A stretch of 64,000 nucleotides of DNA, from positions 139,881,012 through 139,945,011 of the forward strand of contig NC_059073.1 in NCBI RefSeq assembly GCF_020497125.1, written 5' to 3'. The number at the start of each line of letters is the position of its first letter. The stretch's first letter is position 1. Below are positions 1 through 12,219 of the stretch, in pieces. This DNA is from Mauremys mutica (taxonomy: Eukaryota > Chordata > Testudines > Geoemydidae). A program made the translations under genes and the position numbers. A model generated the notes under the pieces. The model was not told where the DNA came from and searched no databases. It saw only the letters and a list, made by a program, of their open reading frames with translations.

Positions 1-790
1 AATATAAATCTCATTTGAATGTAAAGCCAACGGACTTACCACTTTGAAGTGTGCTTCTCACAAGCTAAGCCAGGCCTATGCTTATTCAGTACATGGCTGG
101 GCAACTGGCAGGTGCTTCAGGGAAGTGGGATTGGTGATTCAGGGAGTGATGCTCTTCCCTCTGATTCAGCACAGAGTCACTGGGCTTCTGTGCCCTTTTG
201 CATAACATGCAAGGTGAAGGTTCTTACCGGTCCCGGACACGAAAGACCCATAGCTCGACTTTTGTTTTAATGTGTTCCACTGTGTAGGGAGCTATGTCAT
301 GAAACAACTAACAAGACTGAAGTCTGCTTTTTGGGGGGAGAGCTTTGCAGGTTTTCATTTAGACTTCTCTCTGGCATCCTCTTTTTAGAGCTAGAAACTC
401 ACTCAGTGGTCCTTTTCTGTCGTATGAGCATAGGCCTAATCCTGCTGGAATAACAAAGAGTCCATCTCATAACCTCAAGCACAGCACTGTGACCTTCTCT
501 TATGTCTCTTTTCCCACTGTATGCATCCTCTCCACATATTTGCAAGGTGGCATGGTGTCTCCACATAGCCAAATCTTCCTGGTTACGGAGGCCGTGAGCT
601 CTGTGTCAAGGTAAAAAGTCAGTTTCATCTTCTGGCAACACAGCTTCTGGAAAACAAAGGCCAAGCATGAAGCTGGAGATGTTATTCTCATTGGCAGATA
701 ATGTCATTAAAATAATTCCCACTTGTTTGCAAGGGGACGGCCATGCCAAACATGAGAGGTGGTGAAGCCAGAGACTTAAAATCTACTTGT
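1..790. other. unassigned unique-looking DNA
   Basis: I recognise no gene, RNA or repeat family here. The only open frames are short (under 75 codons), lack any family signature and appear on both strands, as expected by chance. Confidence 0.5.
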
Positions 791-798
791 CAGCCAAG

Positions 799-1009
799 CA
801 GGGCCGGCTTTATGACCCGCGGGGCCCAATTAGAATACTCGGTGGCGAGGCGTCCACTCTGGGTTTTCTGAGGCACCGAAGGAGCCCCCACCGCCGAAAT
901 GCCACCGAAGACCCCTGGAGCGGGGTCCCCTTAGGCGCGGGTGTGGGGCCCTCTTTGGCGCGGGGCCTGATTCCAGGGCATTGGGTGAATTGGCTTAAAG
1001 TCGGCCCTG
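799..1009. mobile_element. hAT-type non-autonomous DNA transposon (MITE), 211 bp
   Basis: The ends are inverted: cagggccggcttta on the left and taaagtcggccctg on the right match at 13 of 14 positions. The element is flanked by a perfect 8-bp direct repeat, cagccaag, at 791-798 and 1010-1017, which is the target-site duplication expected of hAT transposases. The interior is GC- and CpG-rich and encodes nothing, so it must have been moved by a transposase supplied elsewhere. The perfect TSD suggests a fairly young or well-preserved insertion. The open frames at 787-1032 and 810-1016 are only its GC-rich interior read through. Confidence 0.92.
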
Positions 1010-1017
1010 CAGCCAAG

Positions 1018-2290
1018 TGTCTAATTTTGTAGCTCGGTGGTAAAAAGAAGAGAGTCTTTTATAAGAAAATGCCTTGCCATGGCTCTTTTCAGCTACCTCT
1101 CACAGTTAGAGATTGCAGTATTATTTCTCCTCCTAGCATATGCTACTTAAAGGAAGAAAAAGTTCTTACTTCTATAACATATTAACACAGAGTGTTAATA
1201 TCATTTCTTCCTCTCAACTCACGTTCAGTTTGTTGACACTCACAAAATACATCAAGGGACATAATAATTGCTAGCTAATAGCTCCCAGGAATGTGCTAGC
1301 TCCCTCACAAATTAGTTTATCAGGTTCCCTCCCTGAAGAGTAATGTCTGTGTCATGTCCCCTTTTAATGGCCACACACTAGATAACAACCAACTACTAGT
1401 GCCAGCTGGTGGAGTTCCTCCTTAAACTCAAGACGTAAAGGTCTGTGCTTTGGTGCAGAAGGTTCAAGATTCAAACTTGCAGATGACATAATTGAAAGTG
1501 AGGGGTCAGTATATTTGCAAATTAGTTGCACACACAACGCAACAACACACTGAGGAGTAGGAAAGACTGTGTACACACTAATAAAATTACACATGCATAA
1601 CATGGATGGATCCACACACAATCTTCTATATTAATTCTCTGCCAGTTTGACATTGTATTTCTCCAGTGCACACTTCCCCATTGCGGTGTATCTCAGCCCA
1701 CTACACAGGGCCATTCTCATAGGGTGAAATTCATCCCTGTACAGAGGTCCAGCACAAGCGCCTATGTTCCATATAGGTCCTATTTTGAAAGCTTAAATGC
1801 TGCATAGAGCTTGTGCCAACACTCCACAAAGGGTGTTTGTCTGTGTTTTTCCCTTGCCTCGCTTTACAAAAACTAATAAATGACTTTAAAAGTGGCTAAT
1901 TGCATTGTGCATTTAAACAATACCCCCTAAATCGCTCGCTCTGCCGCCAAATAATGAAAGAAATAATCAGGCATTGTCAGCCCATGTCTACAGTTAGAGG
2001 CGGACATATTACATAGTGTCTGGAGCCAAGGGAGTGCAGTGAAATTGATGGCCTTGTGTTGGTAGGAACTGAACATAAATTCAAAGCGGGGAAGAGGGGA
2101 GAAGAAGGCAGATAGGAGAGGAGAGTCTTCTGCCCAGCTATGGTTAGGTTTTTAACTTCAGTTTGCTTAATAAGTTAAGCCACATTGCCTCCCTCCACAA
2201 AATGAATAAATCTCCAGTCAGAATGCAGCTTCCTTCTGATGCTCCCAATGCAACTGGCTCAAAGTTCCCTTTTGCTTTTCCCCCTCACCA
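1018..2290. other. unassigned intergenic/intronic DNA
   Basis: There is no recognisable coding sequence or complete repeat. An 85-codon minus-strand frame at 1364-1621 has no family signature. Parts may be old, decayed repeats. Confidence 0.4.
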
Positions 2291-2294
2291 ACAC

Positions 2295-2352
2295 GGGACC
2301 TGATTCAAAGCCCACTGAAGTCAATGGAAAGACTCCCATCAACTTCACATGG
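2295..2352. repeat. palindromic MITE fragment ('gaagtcaatgg' core)
   Basis: The sequence carries 'cctgattcaaagcccactgaagtcaatgg' in parts, followed by 'actcccatcaacttcac', an imperfect inverted half. This type of short palindrome, in which an AAGTCAATGG core is mirrored, recurs through the window and is common in turtle, crocodile and bird DNA. The right terminus is missing. Confidence 0.55.
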
Positions 2353-2394
2353 CCATTTAGTTGTATCACAGTAGTGCCAATTGAGATCAAGGGC

Positions 2395-2620
2395 CCATGG
2401 TGCTAGGTGCTGTACAAACACAGAATAAGAGTGAGTTCCTGCTCCAAAGAGTTTACAGCCTGTCTAAACGATAGAAGCAAAGAGTGGGAGAAATGGGCAT
2501 TAGTATCCCCATTTTACAGAGGGGGAGATGGAGTCATGGAGAGATTAAGTGATTTGCTATCAGACAAGGAATTTGTGGCAAAGCTGGGAATTGAACACTG
2601 GTGTCCTAGTCAGAACTGTG
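2395..2620 (-). repeat. MIR/CORE-type tRNA-SINE, antisense
   Basis: Reading left to right gives the antisense order of a MIR-like SINE: a tail segment (ggtgctgtacaaacaca, then 'ccaaagagtttacagcct'), followed by 'ccccattttacagaggggga', 'aagtgatttgc' and 'gggaattgaacactgg', the antisense of the RNA polymerase III box region. It is diverged and inactive. The 98-codon frame at 2407-2703 is an accident of this repeat. Confidence 0.75.
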
Positions 2621-2629
2621 TGAATAACC

Positions 2630-3060
2630 AAATTTTCAGTTCACTGACCATTCTGAAAAATCTGGTGGGAAAAAATTGGGTCAAACCACAAGTAAATAGA
2701 TAAAGGCAAAAAATAAAAATAAAAATTGGCAAATCAAAAAGAAAAACACTTTTTAGGTAGAATAAAATATTTTGTTTGACCCAGAATAAAAAGCTCAGAA
2801 TTGAAATGAAAATTTCAAAGAGTTCTGAATTTGCTTATTTGGAGTTCTTTTTAAATAAAATTAAGGGAAATTTTGAAACAAAATGTTTTGAAGTGAAAAA
2901 TCAAAATATTTTGTTTCAAAAAAGTCAAAACAAAATGCTTCATTTTTCAGAATTTGTTTGTTTTCCCAAAACTAACAATATGACAGGAATTGCAAAACAG
3001 TTTTGTGTTGCCAGAAGAAAGTTTCAGTCAGAAAATGTCACGTGGCATTTGTCCTAGTCT
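2630..3060. repeat. AT-rich 'ttttgaaa' interspersed repeat
   Basis: The stretch is dominated by self-complementary words such as tttcaaa, ttttgaa and aaaatttc. It resembles blocks at 3265-3530, 7730-8030, 14330-14510, 17207-17587 and 43770-44165. I infer a MITE family that can fold back on itself, not a simple low-complexity tract, because the words recur in similar order. Its termini are not sharply visible here. Confidence 0.5.
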
Positions 3061-3264
3061 AGGGCATCCTCCTTCTCAAGCCCTTAAATTGGCCAAAGTA
3101 TGTCTAGTTCTACATAGGAGCACCAGACGGGAAGGATAGAGACTAGACACCCGTTCATTCATATACGCCTGGCACCCAATATTCGAGGCTACCTTGATTT
3201 GTCTGCAAGTGCCTGGGAACACATTACCTGGGAGCACTGTTACCTGGCCTGGCCTATCATTTTG

Positions 3265-3530
3265 ATAGTAAAAAAAAAATGTTTAAAAAATATCAAAATT
3301 ATACCTTATATTCCGAAACAAAATTGTTTCTACCTGAAAAATGGATTTTTTTTATTCTGAGAAAATGTCAAAATTAAATGTTTTGACAATTTCAAAAATT
3401 TCTTCAATTTTTATTTCAAAACAAGAAATTTTCCCTTTCCCACGACATTTTAATTCCAATGAATCAGCATTTTCCAATGAAAAATGTTCCATAAAAAAAG
3501 TTCCCTATTGTGCCTCTTTTGGTGTCTACC
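3265..3530. repeat. AT-rich 'ttttgaaa' interspersed repeat, second block
   Basis: It has the same word composition as 2630-3060 (aaattgtttc, gaaaaatg, ttttgacaatttcaaa). The 205 bp between the blocks differ in composition, so this is either a second copy or the far half of one copy split by an insertion. Confidence 0.45.
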
Positions 3531-3540
3531 AATAAACAAC

Positions 3541-5360
3541 AAAAAAGCCCTGCATTCTCAAGCAAAGTCCTCGGTGCTGCCTTTAATTACAGCCTGATTA
3601 TTCTGCAGTGCAACCTTAAAAGGCTAGTTTGGCAAACACTACAATTCCTTTCACTCATTCTAGTCTGATTTCTTGAAATTCTGTGATTTCTTCTCCAAAA
3701 GAAAATAAATGCCACTCACTGCCCAGGCTTCATGAGTCATTCATTACCCCTGATGACCCATTGAGGTACCACACATCCTTCACATTCCCATACAATGTTA
3801 AGCACTAGTAGTTACTCACACTTCTCCCTTGTTTCCATCTCAGCAACATCCTTTTCAAGCACCAATGGAGTCACTCTCTATGCCTGGTGCAGTATTGACC
3901 CCACCCTTGGATTGGAATGGGGCACAATTGACCAGTTGCAAGATGCAGCTGACCATGGTCCCTGAGCAGCTACAGAAAGCAGCCTCTTCACCGGAGAGCA
4001 ACGAGGCCTCTGCCTCATCTAGCTCCATCTCCTTCCATGCATCAAACTCTTTGATACTGGTACTTTATACCTCTCCAACGCTGCCCAGGCCTGAGCAGGA
4101 AATTCCCACCTCTTGAACTGAAATTTAAACTTTGAGAAATGCTGCAGTTCACTGTAGGCCAGATGAGGCCTTAGCAGAGCTTCACAGCAGCAAATATACA
4201 TTGTCTGTACTAGTTCTAGAAATATCAGAGATGGGCCTGAATCAATCTCCCTTCTTCTCCACCTCGCCAATTCAAGCCCCGAAGAGCTTCCAGTTAGAAA
4301 CTGAACCTGAATGTTTCAGATGGCTTGACCTCTGCCGGGGCCCAAACCACAGCCCCTGATCCAAAGCCCTCTGAACTTCAGAGCAGTTCACATATGGAGA
4401 TAAACTTTGCAGCTGAGGCCTAGCTCTGATAACTGGAATCCACCATTTTCAAAAGCACCCATTAACCCTGTGTACCACTATCTCAGGATGCTGATTTTAG
4501 TGCCAGCACCACCAGTTGAAGTTAGTAAGAGCTCCAGGTGCTCAGCCCCTCAGGAAAAAAAAAATCAGACTCCAGGTGCCTCAAAATTTAGTACCCAAAT
4601 TAGTGGATATTTTAATTGTTTAGTGACCAGATGGCCCAAGCCAAGCTAATGGGAAGGCTCCTTCTGAATTCAGTGGGAGATGGTCAGGTCCCGGTCTGTG
4701 GTTCCGATCTGTGATGCTCCTGGTTTCCTCTTGCTGGATGTGATAGTGACACGGTGTTGTTTGCTGATAAAGGACACAAAGAGCCACATTTTCCATTAAG
4801 ATGGGCACTTCCCAGTGATTGGCATTGACAGAAAGGGTTTGTGTGACAGCCAGCTGACCAGCCTGGGATGACTGGCATCCTTGGCTGATCTCCTATGGAC
4901 CACAACTTCCCATTGCATTCTGATCTCCTGGCATCAACATCTTTTAATCAGCAGCACATCATAGGCTGGCCCAGTATCAGTGAGTTACAGCAGCTGGTTG
5001 GCTTGACCCTCTTCCCTACTTTCAGTTTCATCATCCCTGGGGTGATGCTTAGGCTTGAAAAATAGCCAGATTTACTTAAGCTCTTTTGAGGCCAGATAAA
5101 CCTGGAATATACCCCAGCAGAGATGCAGTGACATCCTTGCTCCTTTCTCAGCAATAAGCCCAGTCCCCAATTTCACTGTGCTGGGCTAAATAGGTATTGT
5201 TGTCTCTTCTTACTAGTATGGTGGGCTGGCCTCTTCTCTTAGGGATTCCTCTGTCTATGCTGACCCATGGCTTTCCTTGGACAGCATGTGTCAATTGCCA
5301 CTTCCTCCTGTGCACACTTCAACCTGCACTGTGAGCATATAGCGCCATGCTATGCAAATA
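3541..5360. other. unassigned DNA with several short open frames
   Basis: Frames of 60-95 codons occur on both strands with no family signature, splice logic or shared reading direction. I could not place this stretch in a repeat family. A decayed retrocopy or host non-coding sequence are both possible. Confidence 0.35.
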
Positions 5361-5364
5361 CAGT

Positions 5365-5402
5365 ACTGTATGTTGGCAGAAGTGGAGAAGCCAACATACA
5401 GT
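5365..5402. other. 13-bp perfect hairpin
   Basis: actgtatgttggc (5365-5377) is exactly complementary to gccaacatacagt (5390-5402), with a 12-nt loop. It sits alone, without recognisable repeat ends, and no terminator-like U run follows. Function unknown. Confidence 0.6.
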
Positions 5403-7140
5403 GGAGAAGGCAAAGGCTGAATGGTCTCAGAGACCAAAGTACCTTTCCATCCCTCGAGGTGGACCTTCCAGGCCACCGATGAGTCCACTGATGGGGTTCT
5501 TTTCGTCAATGCTTTCTTGAAGATGTATCCAAGCAGCAACTAATTAAGAATTGCTGTCAATCCATCTGCACAGCATGCCACACGAAAACAGCTTTATTCA
5601 AGGTATTCTGGCATGAAGTCCAAAGCACAGTTCAAATATTTAGATCTGAGGGCTAGCATTCCTTTCATCTTCACATGCGCCTCTTTCCCTCTGACAGCAG
5701 TGCTAGCAAAATAAACACTAATGTTCTGACTCGATCTATCAGCTAAGAGTTTTTTAACCAGTTATTGTAGGTTGCAAACCTTTCCCCCAAAACCACTAGA
5801 TTGAGGTTTAATCAGGGCAAATTGAGCAGTGGTTAATTTATGAGATGCATGTCTGGCTTTCTCTCACCCTCTCTGAATTCATCAGCACAGACAGTTTAGC
5901 CATTATTCTGGATCTTGGTCATCTACAGCGACTGGAGTAGTGGATAAATAATTTGCTCAACACATGTTTTCTGAAGGCTCCCAAAGCTAAAGATCTGCAA
6001 GTTAGTTTTCCCTATTCATATACGTACGTATGTACGTGTGTGCGTGCGTGTTTAAAACCAGAGAGCATAAAGTTCCTGTGGGGGAAAAATATGTGATTAT
6101 GGCAAAAAAAAAAAGACAGTATCAATGCATAAGGAAGCTGAATTAAAGGTTGCATGGGCAAACATGCTTCTGGCATTTCCTAACTATTCAGTATTTGACT
6201 TTGCAACCTTAAAAAATCTTTTTTTTTATGTAGAGCTGTGGGTTGTGTGTGTGTGTGTTGTGGTTTTTTTGGAGGAGAGGAGGGGGCAAACATAGTAATA
6301 TGTTGCTGAGATGAGCTGGGACATCTTACTAATGTTAGCCCTAGTCCTCCAGTGATCAGTGGTGGCTTATATTAGCACATGTCCAGCTGGGGCATGGAAG
6401 ACACTTCTACATATACAATAATCCTCATGTAAAAAAAAAAAATCCCATTTCAAAATACTAGGGACACAAGCAAATATCAAAGCACAGATTCAAGAGTCCT
6501 AGCACACTCTAGGGAGACAGCTCAATCTGAAGTGTCCTTTAGGTAGAGCCCAATGTCTTTGATAGTTCACCATATTTGATCAAATAAACCTATTGATCCT
6601 TAGCATGAAAGTTCAGTACAGGCTATCAGTGCTGCAAGAGTAGTACAATAAAACCCTCAGTCTTTTTGATCTCTGCAAAAGCATTTCATCTTGACATTTG
6701 TTAAATATATCAGATTGCTTAAAATGAGAATAGGGGTTTAAAAGCTTTCTGGAAAAGGAAAGCACACATTAAAAATTCAACTTTTACATCTGGTAACTTT
6801 CACTTTGGGTACTTTTCATTAACTGTATTGCACAGCCAGATATTATTATCCAATTCCATTTTGAGCAAGATGGTGAAACCTAAATGGATTTCTAAAAATA
6901 TATGCATAGCTTCATTCTTACAAGTGTTTTGTAAGAGGGTTTATCAGCTTCTGCACCTTCTCAATCCATCAGTGCTCAGGAACACCTTATGACCCCGGTC
7001 GTCTCACAATGGGAATCTGTATGGGAACAAGGGTCTATGCTAAAAATTCTAGTGCAGCACTAGGGCCCAAATGGCAATGTACTTGACAAATAGGAAGGAA
7101 GGAAAAGAAAAATTTCAATAATATGATGTACTGCATGAGT
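5403..7140. other. unassigned DNA with short simple repeats
   Basis: It contains a purine/pyrimidine alternating tract (tacg, then tgcg units) at 6019-6051, a short TG run near 6244-6260 and A-rich runs. Nothing in it supports a gene. Confidence 0.45.
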
Positions 7141-7255
7141 CAGGGCCAAACTCTGATCTCAGCAACACCCCTGTAGATCCAGAGTAAATGCACTGAATTC
7201 ATCATCGTTACCCTGGATATGTTCAAGTGTAAGTGAGATCAGAAGCCAGACCCAT
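7141..7255. repeat. palindromic MITE-like repeat
   Basis: The left side reads 'ccaaactctgatctca' and the right side 'agtgagatcagaagccaga', a diverged inverted pair around a ~70-bp middle that includes 'gtaaatgcactgaattcat'. It resembles the copy at 58974-59073. Confidence 0.5.
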
Positions 7256-7729
7256 ACATCTACACACACTCTCCATTAATCCATACACACACACAGACAC
7301 ACATATACACATTTGTAAATGAAGTTAATTGTGATTTCTGAAGACCTTAGGCATCATACAATGGTAAAAAATAAAATCCTCAAGAGGAAACAGCAGCCAA
7401 GTGTTTGACCCAGTCCCTCATTCTGAAAGATCCTAACTCAAAAAATGGAACCATCATCAACTCTCGGTCCATTCTTTTCTCAAGAACCCAGAGGAAAAGT
7501 GGCAGGTTCTGCAGAGTGCCTGGAAATGTAACTAATCCTGGATCTTGTGGACAAAGGCAGGGAGCAAGCTGAAGAGCCCAGCCCCTTGCACAAAATACGG
7601 ACTTCCAACTGCCGCCTCCATATAAATGTATGTTAATTGCGTTGGAAGGGACTCCATCTCAAGCACCTTCACTGATCTCCATGGAACACAGCCTATTGCA
7701 ACATCATGTAGAATGTGGGAAACATTTTC

Positions 7730-8030
7730 AGATACAACTTTTTTTTGCTGAAAAATGCAGAGCTGAGTTGACTGCAACATTTTGCGAATTCATGTCAAAT
7801 TTGCCAAAATGGTTTCAATCAACCCCTTTCTCTCCAAATTAAAAAAAAATAATTGTTTTGACATTTTCCAAATGACTTTTCATTTCATTTTGTACTTTAA
7901 TTTGTAAAAAACCCTCAAAAATTAAACAAGATTTATTTTGGGGGTTGAAGAAAACATTTCATTCAACCCATTTTTTAAATTTTTTAATTTTTTTTTTTAC
8001 ATTTTTGGTTCTCTCTTAAATTCATAAAAA
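7730..8030. repeat. AT-rich 'ttttgaaa' interspersed repeat
   Basis: It has the same composition as 2630-3060: ttgctgaaaaatgcag, gccaaaatgg, ttgttttgacattttcc and long T and A runs. Open frames through it are not meaningful. Confidence 0.45.
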
Positions 8031-8600
8031 TGTTGTTTTGGGTAGACCCAAAATTAATTATCCCTCCCCCACACATCCAAATTGTTCAGTTTGGTGGCCA
8101 AACTGGTTATTCACACAACTCTGGTAATGATTCCCAACTCCCATTCCCCATGGGTGATCAGCAAGGATTGAACTGTGGGACCATCAGTACTAAAAGCAAA
8201 GTTTCTAACTGCATACTCTGAAGGAGTAACTTCAATATGAAGCAGCTGTAGTAGACTCTTATCCTTTTCATGGGACCAAGGTACTAAAGGAGGGCAAAGA
8301 TCCATTTTCTCCTAGTGAGTTACAAATCAGAGAGAGAAAAAGTGTACGTGTAGGGAACACAAACAGCTCAGCCAGGACACGTGGTCGTAACTATGGACTA
8401 AGAGCCATTGGACAAATTATATGCATTGTGTACCTTTCACATCCTCCCCTGCACTCTATCCACTAACCTGTCCTTGGTGAGACGACTCCTAACGTCCTCA
8501 GCCTTTGCTATCAAAGAGCGGTCTTTTTGCTTAAAAAGAACCAACTACAAAAGCATTTTTCTTCTTCCTCTTCCCTTCAAATATGGATCATGTGTAACCA

Positions 8601-8626
8601 TGGATGATGATGATGATGATGATAAT
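8601..8626. repeat. (GAT)n microsatellite
   Basis: An uninterrupted gat/atg trinucleotide tract. In frame it would read as a run of aspartate, but the surrounding frame has no support. Confidence 0.8.
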
Positions 8627-8724
8627 AGTACACAGGCCTGAGGTTCAGTACTGGCAATATTTAGTCCTATAACTCTGGCAGATTATGGTCCAATATCTCA
8701 TGAAACCTAAAGGGTAGAAACACA

Positions 8725-8801
8725 GGGCCAGCCTCTCAGCTGGAGCAAACCAATGTAGTCAGTGGAGCTATGCTAATTTACACCAACAGAGGGTCAGGCC
8801 T
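8725..8801. repeat. palindromic MITE with 'cagctgg' ends
   Basis: The left end reads gggccagcctctcagctgg and the right end 'caacagagggtcaggcc', imperfectly inverted. The middle has tagtcagtggagctatgc. It belongs with the copies at 24577, 27289, 42843 and 45101. Confidence 0.6.
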
Positions 8802-8809
8802 GTAAATCT

Positions 8810-11235
8810 ACATCTTTTGAGAGAACTGGGATTTCAGAAACCTCTTTTGGTTTAATATCAGACCCACTCAAACACTGAGGGAATATTGCTGCTGCCTTGG
8901 TTTGGAATCTGTAAAAAGAAGGAGAGGAAAAAATAGGATTAAAACTATGCAATGAGTGGAACAGAGACCTGAAGATACTATGAAAAAAGGCAAGGAAGAG
9001 GGAACTGACAAATACAGTGAGATCTGATCTCTCTCTAATTTGCAATAGCAATCTCTCCTGAACCAAGATACTCCAGTGCAGGATGTGGGTTAGCCCTGAT
9101 GGCTGCCTGATCTTCTGTCCTGAGCAGCTCCATCTCCAACCCCATACCTGGTGTGACCTCGTTGGGCTGCTCTAACTTAAGGAGCATTGCCCTCTGGCGT
9201 AAGGGCCTGTTCACCCACTGGGTGTGCAGCGATGCTGGAGTGCAGCGATGGTCCAGCCACTTCTCCTACACCCTCCCTACACAGAAGTCATGCTGGATGG
9301 GGGACTGGCATAGGAGCTGGAGGAGTTTTCAGAGAGCCAATACCTGAGCTGTAAACAGCACAAAGGAGACAGATTGTGGAAGAGAAGCTGGCCCATTGAC
9401 GTCAAATCATGGTTATTTCTGATTCGCACTGATGTCAGACAGAATAGAATTGAGTCCATTAGCTCTACCATATATTGTGTACCCACTTGTGGCAGTCTTG
9501 CTCTGGAGGAAGGGGCTGGTTCTATCCCTAATTTGTAGCACAGATTCCTTCTTAGCTAAAAGCCCAGCGTATTACTAGTAGATTATCAAGTCACCTTTGG
9601 AAACAATTGGGTTTAAAATTGCTCGGGAGGGGGGAGGGAGTTCTCTATGATGTCAATCTGGTTTTCAACCCCCCAAGAAAAAAGCTGCAACTGAATGCAC
9701 ACAACCTTGGACTCCAGGAGGCTCCCTGAACCATTAGGAAAAATATCTGAAGCTCAGGAAGGAAAAGTTAGTGAGTAACTTCAAGTGAAAGTGTATTTTT
9801 TTTCTTCTGGTCAGCATACTAGAAACCCTGCTGAAGGACAAACAGAGAGATCAGGCTGAATGACTGAAAACAGCAGCACTCAGGGGAGAGAAGGCCAAGA
9901 AACGAGAGAGAAGATAGATTTTTTTTCTTTCCTTTAAACTAAATTTATAACTCTGTGTTGGAAAGAACAATCAAGAAGTTGCTTTCAAGACGAGAGAGCA
10001 GGGAATTGGGAGCATGGGGGGGAAGAGAAAGAGGCCAGAAGAACGTTTTAGGAAATGGTCAGTGAATTTGGTTCTTAAGAAAGTTTCGCAGCAATGCAGA
10101 AATGTTCCCCTGTTCAGGGGGCTAGGGCAAAGCCTATGTATCACTTAAGCCCCACAGAGTTTAAGGGGAGTTTAAGCGGTGTACGAGGCTGTTCCCCTGT
10201 ATCTTGGTAGAACTGGATACAGCCAGGCACAGGGCATGTGGAAGATTCTCTCTTAGGTGCAACACACTCTAGGATCATGGGTTCTGCACTGGGACCCCCC
10301 CTTTTCCAGGCTGAGTCCATTTGTGGATCCATTTCTCATCTAGCCAAGATTTAGCCAGAACTCTGCTCCCATTTAACAACATGGGAAGGGCAAGAGGATA
10401 CTTCGATGTGATGCCTAGGTTGAGAATCTCTGCTCTCGGGCATCTCCTGATCCTGCAGTGAAAGGGCCAGAGGCAGGAGTGGGAGGACAAATGTTCCAGC
10501 CAGGCTGCTGCTGCAAATATTGTGTGGGGAAGAATTGGCAGGAGGTGAATAAGAGGGTTCAGCAAAAAACAAATAAACCCGGCTGCCCCATGTCCCTGGA
10601 GCAGCTGGATCTGCCCATGCCCTGATTGTCCTGGGAGGGGGAGGAAAGGCAGCAAGTTATAATCTCCCCTCATCTCACCAGAAGACAGCTATTAATAAAG
10701 AGGGCATCCAGAGTTCTTCCCTGAGACAGGAGCATTGCAAGCAGCCAGAAAAGTGGCAGTCTCAGAGGTAGCCAGGCAAACATGGAAACTTTGGCCACAC
10801 AGATTGCAAGTGCTCTTCAAAGGTAGCCTTAAGGAGAATGCATTCTTACAGTTTAGCCTGGAGGTAACAAGGTCTGCAGAGTGACACAGAAATTTCAGAG
10901 GGAGCCCAAGTGAAACAAACAAAACCAAAATAAACCCTCACAGTGGCTTCAAGTTAATTTTATTTATTTATGTGTTACAGTGTTTTAAGAACAAAACTCT
11001 CTACAGCCCCATCACACAGCTTAAATCCTCCTACTACCATATTGCAGCACAAGACTCCATGCACCACTTTAATCTTTCTTAATCCTCTACCATGGTGCTT
11101 AAAGAGGGAATAGGACCCTCTGCACTGGGGTGAATTAAACCCAGACAGGGTGCAAGCACAACTGGAGGGGGAAAAAAATCCATACGAGTAAATAAAAAGC
11201 CTTGAAAACATTCTGCAAAATTCATGAGGCTCTAT
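8810..11235. other. unassigned DNA
   Basis: Open frames up to 132 codons (10275-10673, minus) have no family signature. I see no certain transposon ends. Some G-rich stretches (for example 9625-9640 and 10010-10025) are present. Confidence 0.35.
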
Positions 11236-11239
11236 TATT

Positions 11240-11360
11240 AATTATTTATATTACAGTAGTGCATAGACACCCCCACTGAGATCAGGACCTCACTGTTCTA
11301 GGCACGATAAAAAACACACAGTAAGAAACCCTCCCAGTTCCAAAGAATTTATAATCTAAA
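11240..11360 (-). repeat. SINE tail fragment, antisense
   Basis: It reads as the antisense of the SINE tail seen at 33290-33360 and 48300-48370: 'attacagtagtgcatagacaccccc' in parts, 'gatcagga', 'ctaggcac', then 'ccaaagaatttataatct'. The head of the SINE is absent on the right. Confidence 0.6.
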
Positions 11361-11446
11361 TAATATCCTATTCCTTGGACCACACTGCATCAGTTGGCAG
11401 CTTTGTGAGGGGATAAGCTGATTGGAAGCAACTAATTGTGTCATTT

Positions 11447-11908
11447 TTAACTGGTGTTCTTCTTCAGGGATAATCCTTTTCCATTGTTGCTTGGTTGGCT
11501 CTGGAAAAGCTTAGTTGGAGATGATACTATAAATCTCCTCTGGGCAACATTCCTAATCTGTTTATTATTTTCATGCAAGAGTATAGCCCCAATACGATGC
11601 CTGACACCACAAAAATGCTTAATTATGTTATTTCCCTTGGCGGGGAGGGAAGGAGGAAGAATCATAGCCATTGTGAAAGCTACAGCATTGTCAATGGAGA
11701 ACACACCTTTGATAGAAGTCGAAGGAATGCGAAAATAGGGGAAATAGGCCCTATTTAATGGGGCAGTTTTGGTATCAGAGGAGATGTCTTTTTGGAAGAT
11801 TATTTTAGAAATATGACCTAGATGTGATTTTAGTCCTCCTTGACAAATATATGAGGCAATTTCCTTGCCTGAGAATATGTCCATTGTGCAGCGGTATAAT
11901 GCAGCCAT
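11447..11908 (-). other. 153-codon open frame, unassigned
   Basis: This is among the longest uninterrupted frames in the window. I recognise no domain, signal peptide, membrane segment or transposon motif in it. A 94-codon frame is open on the opposite strand over the same bases, which argues against it being coding merely because it is open. The base composition is ordinary and it does not match the repeat families seen elsewhere here. It could be an exon-like pseudogene, an unknown repeat or a conserved non-coding element. Confidence 0.25.
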
Positions 11909-12144
11909 CCATTATCTGAAGTTAGCTGTTGGGAGGTGGGCTGAAAAAAAGTGCAGAGCCTCTGCTCTTAATATTTGCCTGTTGTTCTGTCCCTTAGTTT
12001 CACCTCATTACTGGCTCTTATCTCTATTTCAACAACAATGCCGCTACCACTGTCCCCAGTTTGCACAGAGTGCTGCTAGCCAGAGTTCAGGGAAGGCAAT
12101 AAAGGGAAATGGCAGAACATATAAAGTTTGATACTTCTCTCTTG

Positions 12145-12219
12145 TCGGTATAAATCAGGAGTAACTCTGTTAAAGCCAATGAGATTCACAGGTATGAAGG
12201 GGAGTGAGTCAGGCCTATA
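12145..12219. repeat. MITE fragment ('gagtaactc' family)
   Basis: The words 'ataaatcaggagtaactc' and 'gagtcaggcct' bracket a diverged palindromic middle. The same arrangement is seen at 16970-17035 and 28155-28232. Confidence 0.5.

Noticed and set aside
787..1032. CpG island or promoter at 0.8-1.0 kb
   Set aside because: The CpG-rich block coincides exactly with a TIR- and TSD-bounded hAT MITE.
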